Shown piece by piece: positions 62,071-64,000 of a stretch of 64,000 nucleotides of DNA. Source of the DNA: a virus; IMG/VR virus record IMGVR_UViG_3300017977_000066, positions 90,897-154,896 of that record; one strand, given 5' to 3'. The number at the start of each line of letters is the position of its first letter. The first letter of the stretch is position 1. The notes under the pieces are model-generated. The model had not been told where the DNA came from and ran no database searches. It saw only the letters and a list, made by a program, of their open reading frames with translations. Both the position numbers and the translations under genes were made by a program.

Positions 62071-62090
62071 CCTTATGCAATTAATCTCAA
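62071..62090 (-). promoter_or_regulatory. Class 2-like promoter signal (TTGAG variant)
   Basis: The minus strand reads TTGAGATTAATTGCATAAGG, directly before the ATG at 62061. Confidence 0.35.
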
Positions 62091-62158
62091 ATATGTAAAA
62101 AAAGAGCTAATGTTAATTTGAACATATGAGTACATAAATTAAATAACAAGGATAAGAT

Positions 62159-62905
62159 ATGGCGATCAGCAATATTTCTATACGATCCATAAGCCTGCCT
62201 AATGGTAAGGAGATAGGGTCTACTAGCTATCAAGTATCTAGTAGTGGTCTATTTGAAACAGATGACATCATCATCGATATCGAGAATGATACAGAGAATA
62301 TATATAGTAAATCTTTCGATTTAGATTACACTACATTTGCAGTGTACTATGCTAGGATAAAACTAAACTTCACTGATGGTAGTTTCTATGGTTGGACTAA
62401 GCCTATCATGCTTACTAAAGATGGTGATAGCTATAGTTATAATAATACCATTATAGTAACACCAGAGTTAACTATAGATAGCGATGTTAACAATTGTGAG
62501 TTAGGAGGGTTCAAGATCTATGGTAGTGAGTTTAAAGTTTTTGATGGAGGTAGTTTACATAAATATACAGATTGGAAAATAAAGGATGCACTTGGTGACG
62601 TAGTCTTCATGTCTGAAAAAGATAAAGATAACTTAACTAGCATCAGGATGCCCCATGGTAAGTTTACTCCTAATGGTATCTACCTTATAGAGGCTAGTTA
62701 TGTTAGTAGTGATAACAACAGAAGTAATGTTGGTAGATTATACCTTAAAACATCTGGTATAGCTCTAGATGAAACTGTAGTTGGATATGATGATACTACT
62801 AGAGCAGTAGGCTATGGTGACGACTTGATGCAAGCTTACAATAGCTTGTTACAACAATATGTCAACCACCTAGCTCTAGAAGATCAAAGATGTAGTCAAA
62901 AATAA
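62159..62905 (+). CDS. Beta-rich virion protein, fibre/adhesin-like (248 aa)
   Basis: Strand-rich with Ser, Tyr, Asp and Gly turns and two apparent sandwich-like units. The C-terminal 45 residues are helical (DDLMQAYNSLLQQYVNHL), as in trimerising fibre segments. It resembles the gene at 43757 in pattern. The start follows AAGGATAAG. It is the first of three co-directional genes running off the window, probably tail fibre or adsorption proteins. Confidence 0.5.
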   Translation: MAISNISIRSISLPNGKEIGSTSYQVSSSGLFETDDIIIDIENDTENIYSKSFDLDYTTFAVYYARIKLNFTDGSFYGWTKPIMLTKDGDSYSYNNTIIVTPELTIDSDVNNCELGGFKIYGSEFKVFDGGSLHKYTDWKIKDALGDVVFMSEKDKDNLTSIRMPHGKFTPNGIYLIEASYVSSDNNRSNVGRLYLKTSGIALDETVVGYDDTTRAVGYGDDLMQAYNSLLQQYVNHLALEDQRCSQK

Positions 62906-62925
62906 AAAAAAAAAGGAAAGAAACT

Positions 62926-63810
62926 ATGAAATTAGATTATGAAATATCGGATTTTACTCTAAGAAATTTACTAGGCCAGTTTAATGCAATTTTTGGTCCT
63001 GATAATATCGGTATAACTTATAGTGTTATGGATGCTGATGGTAATACTTCTACTGTAGATGTCGATAGTTGGAAGAAAATAAAGAGTGAGGTTAGAACTG
63101 ATTTAGAGCCTTTGGCTAATATAAACGCCATGTTGTTAAACTATATTAGCTTCACAGATAATATAGCTACTATAAGTGGTACTATAGACGAAACTAAAAT
63201 TGGTGATAATAAATTAGTACTTGGAAAAGATACTAAAGGTATTTATACTAAAAATCAATATGGTGGTATGGTTAAAAGCTTAGACAGTGGTACTATAGCT
63301 GATGAGTTTTTAAAGTTATTGAAAAATGGTGAGCAGATAATTTTTGGTAACGGTATTCCTTTAAATACTGTTGGTACTGATGATGCTTTATACATAGACA
63401 TCGGTGGTAGAAATATACTATATAAGAAAAATGGTTCATGGGTTAGCATCATAGTAGTTATGAATAAAACTGAAACCCCTATAGTATCTGGTGTTACAGA
63501 TATACTAGAACTGGATACTAAAACATTTAATATAACTAACTTCGACAACACTATCACATATGATGTTTATGTAACATCTGGAGAGGCTACCGTTAACATA
63601 AATGATGGTACCATAACATATATAGCTGGAAGTGTTAATAGTGACTATTCTGCAAGATTAGAGATAACCGGTATTAAAGAAGGGTTATTAAGAAGTGAGG
63701 TGGGTGTATATAATTTTACTGTTAACAACATCCCTACAGATGTAGATGATGCTATCATTGATAATGCTTTTAGTTCTAATGCCGATATTAGTACTGGTAT
63801 ACAATTTTAA
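62926..63810 (+). CDS. Putative fibre/tail protein (294 aa)
   Basis: The start follows AAAAAGGAAAG. The first 60 residues are mixed. The centre includes a GNGIPLNTVGTDDALYIDIGGRNILYKKNGSW segment (about 140-175, read in parts), typical of phage fibre tip or attachment domains. The C-terminal region has Thr/Ile strand repeats like bacterial Ig-like domains. The assignment is by composition and neighbours. Confidence 0.5.
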   Translation: MKLDYEISDFTLRNLLGQFNAIFGPDNIGITYSVMDADGNTSTVDVDSWKKIKSEVRTDLEPLANINAMLLNYISFTDNIATISGTIDETKIGDNKLVLGKDTKGIYTKNQYGGMVKSLDSGTIADEFLKLLKNGEQIIFGNGIPLNTVGTDDALYIDIGGRNILYKKNGSWVSIIVVMNKTETPIVSGVTDILELDTKTFNITNFDNTITYDVYVTSGEATVNINDGTITYIAGSVNSDYSARLEITGIKEGLLRSEVGVYNFTVNNIPTDVDDAIIDNAFSSNADISTGIQF

Positions 63811-63825
63811 TATAGGAAATAAAAA

Positions 63826-64000
63826 ATGAAAAGTTTAATAAATGGTTCTAATTTTATAGAAAAAAGTGTTGTGCAAAATAGTGGTGAAACTGATTGGTTA
63901 GATTATATGGCTACTACATTACCATATAGACCTGAGAGTATAAAAGTAGATGCTAATAGCAGCTCTACTAGTCTAATATATAAAAATGACAACGCTACTG
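63826..64000 (+). CDS. Unknown protein, 3' end cut by window edge
   Basis: The ATG at 63826 follows TAGGAAAT and the frame is open to the window end (58 codons). Ser/Asn/Thr-rich, in line with the two fibre-like genes upstream. Too short to classify. Confidence 0.6.
   Translation, partial: MKSLINGSNFIEKSVVQNSGETDWLDYMATTLPYRPESIKVDANSSSTSLIYKNDNAT

Noticed and set aside
1-64000. tRNA genes, CRISPR arrays, insertion sequences
   Set aside because: No cloverleaf with a TTCGA-type T loop, no regularly spaced repeats and no transposase or terminal inverted repeats were recognised by reading; a tRNAscan-SE run would be decisive for tRNAs.

Overview
This window is part of a large, AT-rich genome of a phiKZ-like jumbo phage (tailed, contractile, encoding its own multisubunit RNA polymerases). 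The evidence is: split pieces of beta and beta' RNA polymerase subunits from two different enzymes; a family B DNA polymerase cut into two genes; a T4-type dNMP kinase; a DnaB-like helicase; an SbcD/Mre11-type nuclease; a major capsid candidate with a long N-terminal propeptide; and repeated promoter-like boxes reading TATATTAC, the known early-promoter core of phiKZ. No tRNA, rRNA, CRISPR array or insertion sequence was recognised. The host cannot be read from the sequence.

Layout. 1-4.6 kb: C-terminal half of DNA polymerase overlapping the dNMP kinase, with unknown genes. 4.6-7.2 kb: unknown genes including a membrane protein, plus a tiny gene with a broken frame behind an early promoter. 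7.3-11.3 kb (minus): two large putative tail/baseplate structural genes. 11.4-17.0 kb (plus): four probable head-interior proteins, three or four of which carry a proteolysis-like AGVE motif shared with the capsid protein. 17.1-22.6 kb: a tightly packed structural block that looks like tail/baseplate. 22.7-23.7 kb (minus): two small genes. 23.7-29.7 kb: SbcD-like nuclease, SSB-like protein, a zinc-finger protein and unknowns. 29.8-33.7 kb: virion-like and disordered proteins. 33.9-38.8 kb: RNA polymerase beta C-terminal part, interrupted by a group I intron, followed by beta' C-terminal part. 38.9-41.4 kb: two small two-TM proteins and an SF2 helicase. 41.5-50 kb: fibre-like proteins, the replicative helicase and the major capsid protein. 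50.1-53.3 kb: unknowns and RNA polymerase beta N-terminal part. 53.3-56.5 kb (minus): a tail/baseplate-chaperone-like pair joined by a probable -1 ribosomal frameshift. 56.6-58.8 kb: the beta' C-terminal part of the second polymerase. 58.9-60.4 kb: a Rossmann-like protein, an odd gene-free block and a small broken gene. 60.4-62.1 kb (minus): N-terminal half of DNA polymerase. 62.2-64 kb: fibre/adhesin-like proteins, the last one cut by the window edge.

How it fits together. Two promoter-like signals recur. Class 1 is TATATTAC followed by about nine bases ending in ATATGAGCC, and lies before replication and transcription genes. Class 2 is TTGAA, 6-16 AT-rich bases, then AAGG of the ribosome site, and lies before structural genes on both strands. 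In phiKZ the virion RNA polymerase transcribes early genes and the non-virion enzyme transcribes later ones. On that logic the polymerase pieces behind class 1 boxes (33.9-38.8 and 51.6-53.3 kb) are candidates for the non-virion enzyme, and the beta' piece at 57.5 kb behind a class 2 box is a candidate virion enzyme subunit. The most notable finds are the group I intron placed inside the catalytic GDK...GNKG motif of the beta subunit (joining the exons restores the exact eight-residue spacing of the two catalytic lysines), the U7 frameshift site on the minus strand at 54.59 kb, and the DNA polymerase split between motifs A and B into genes 57 kb apart on opposite strands.
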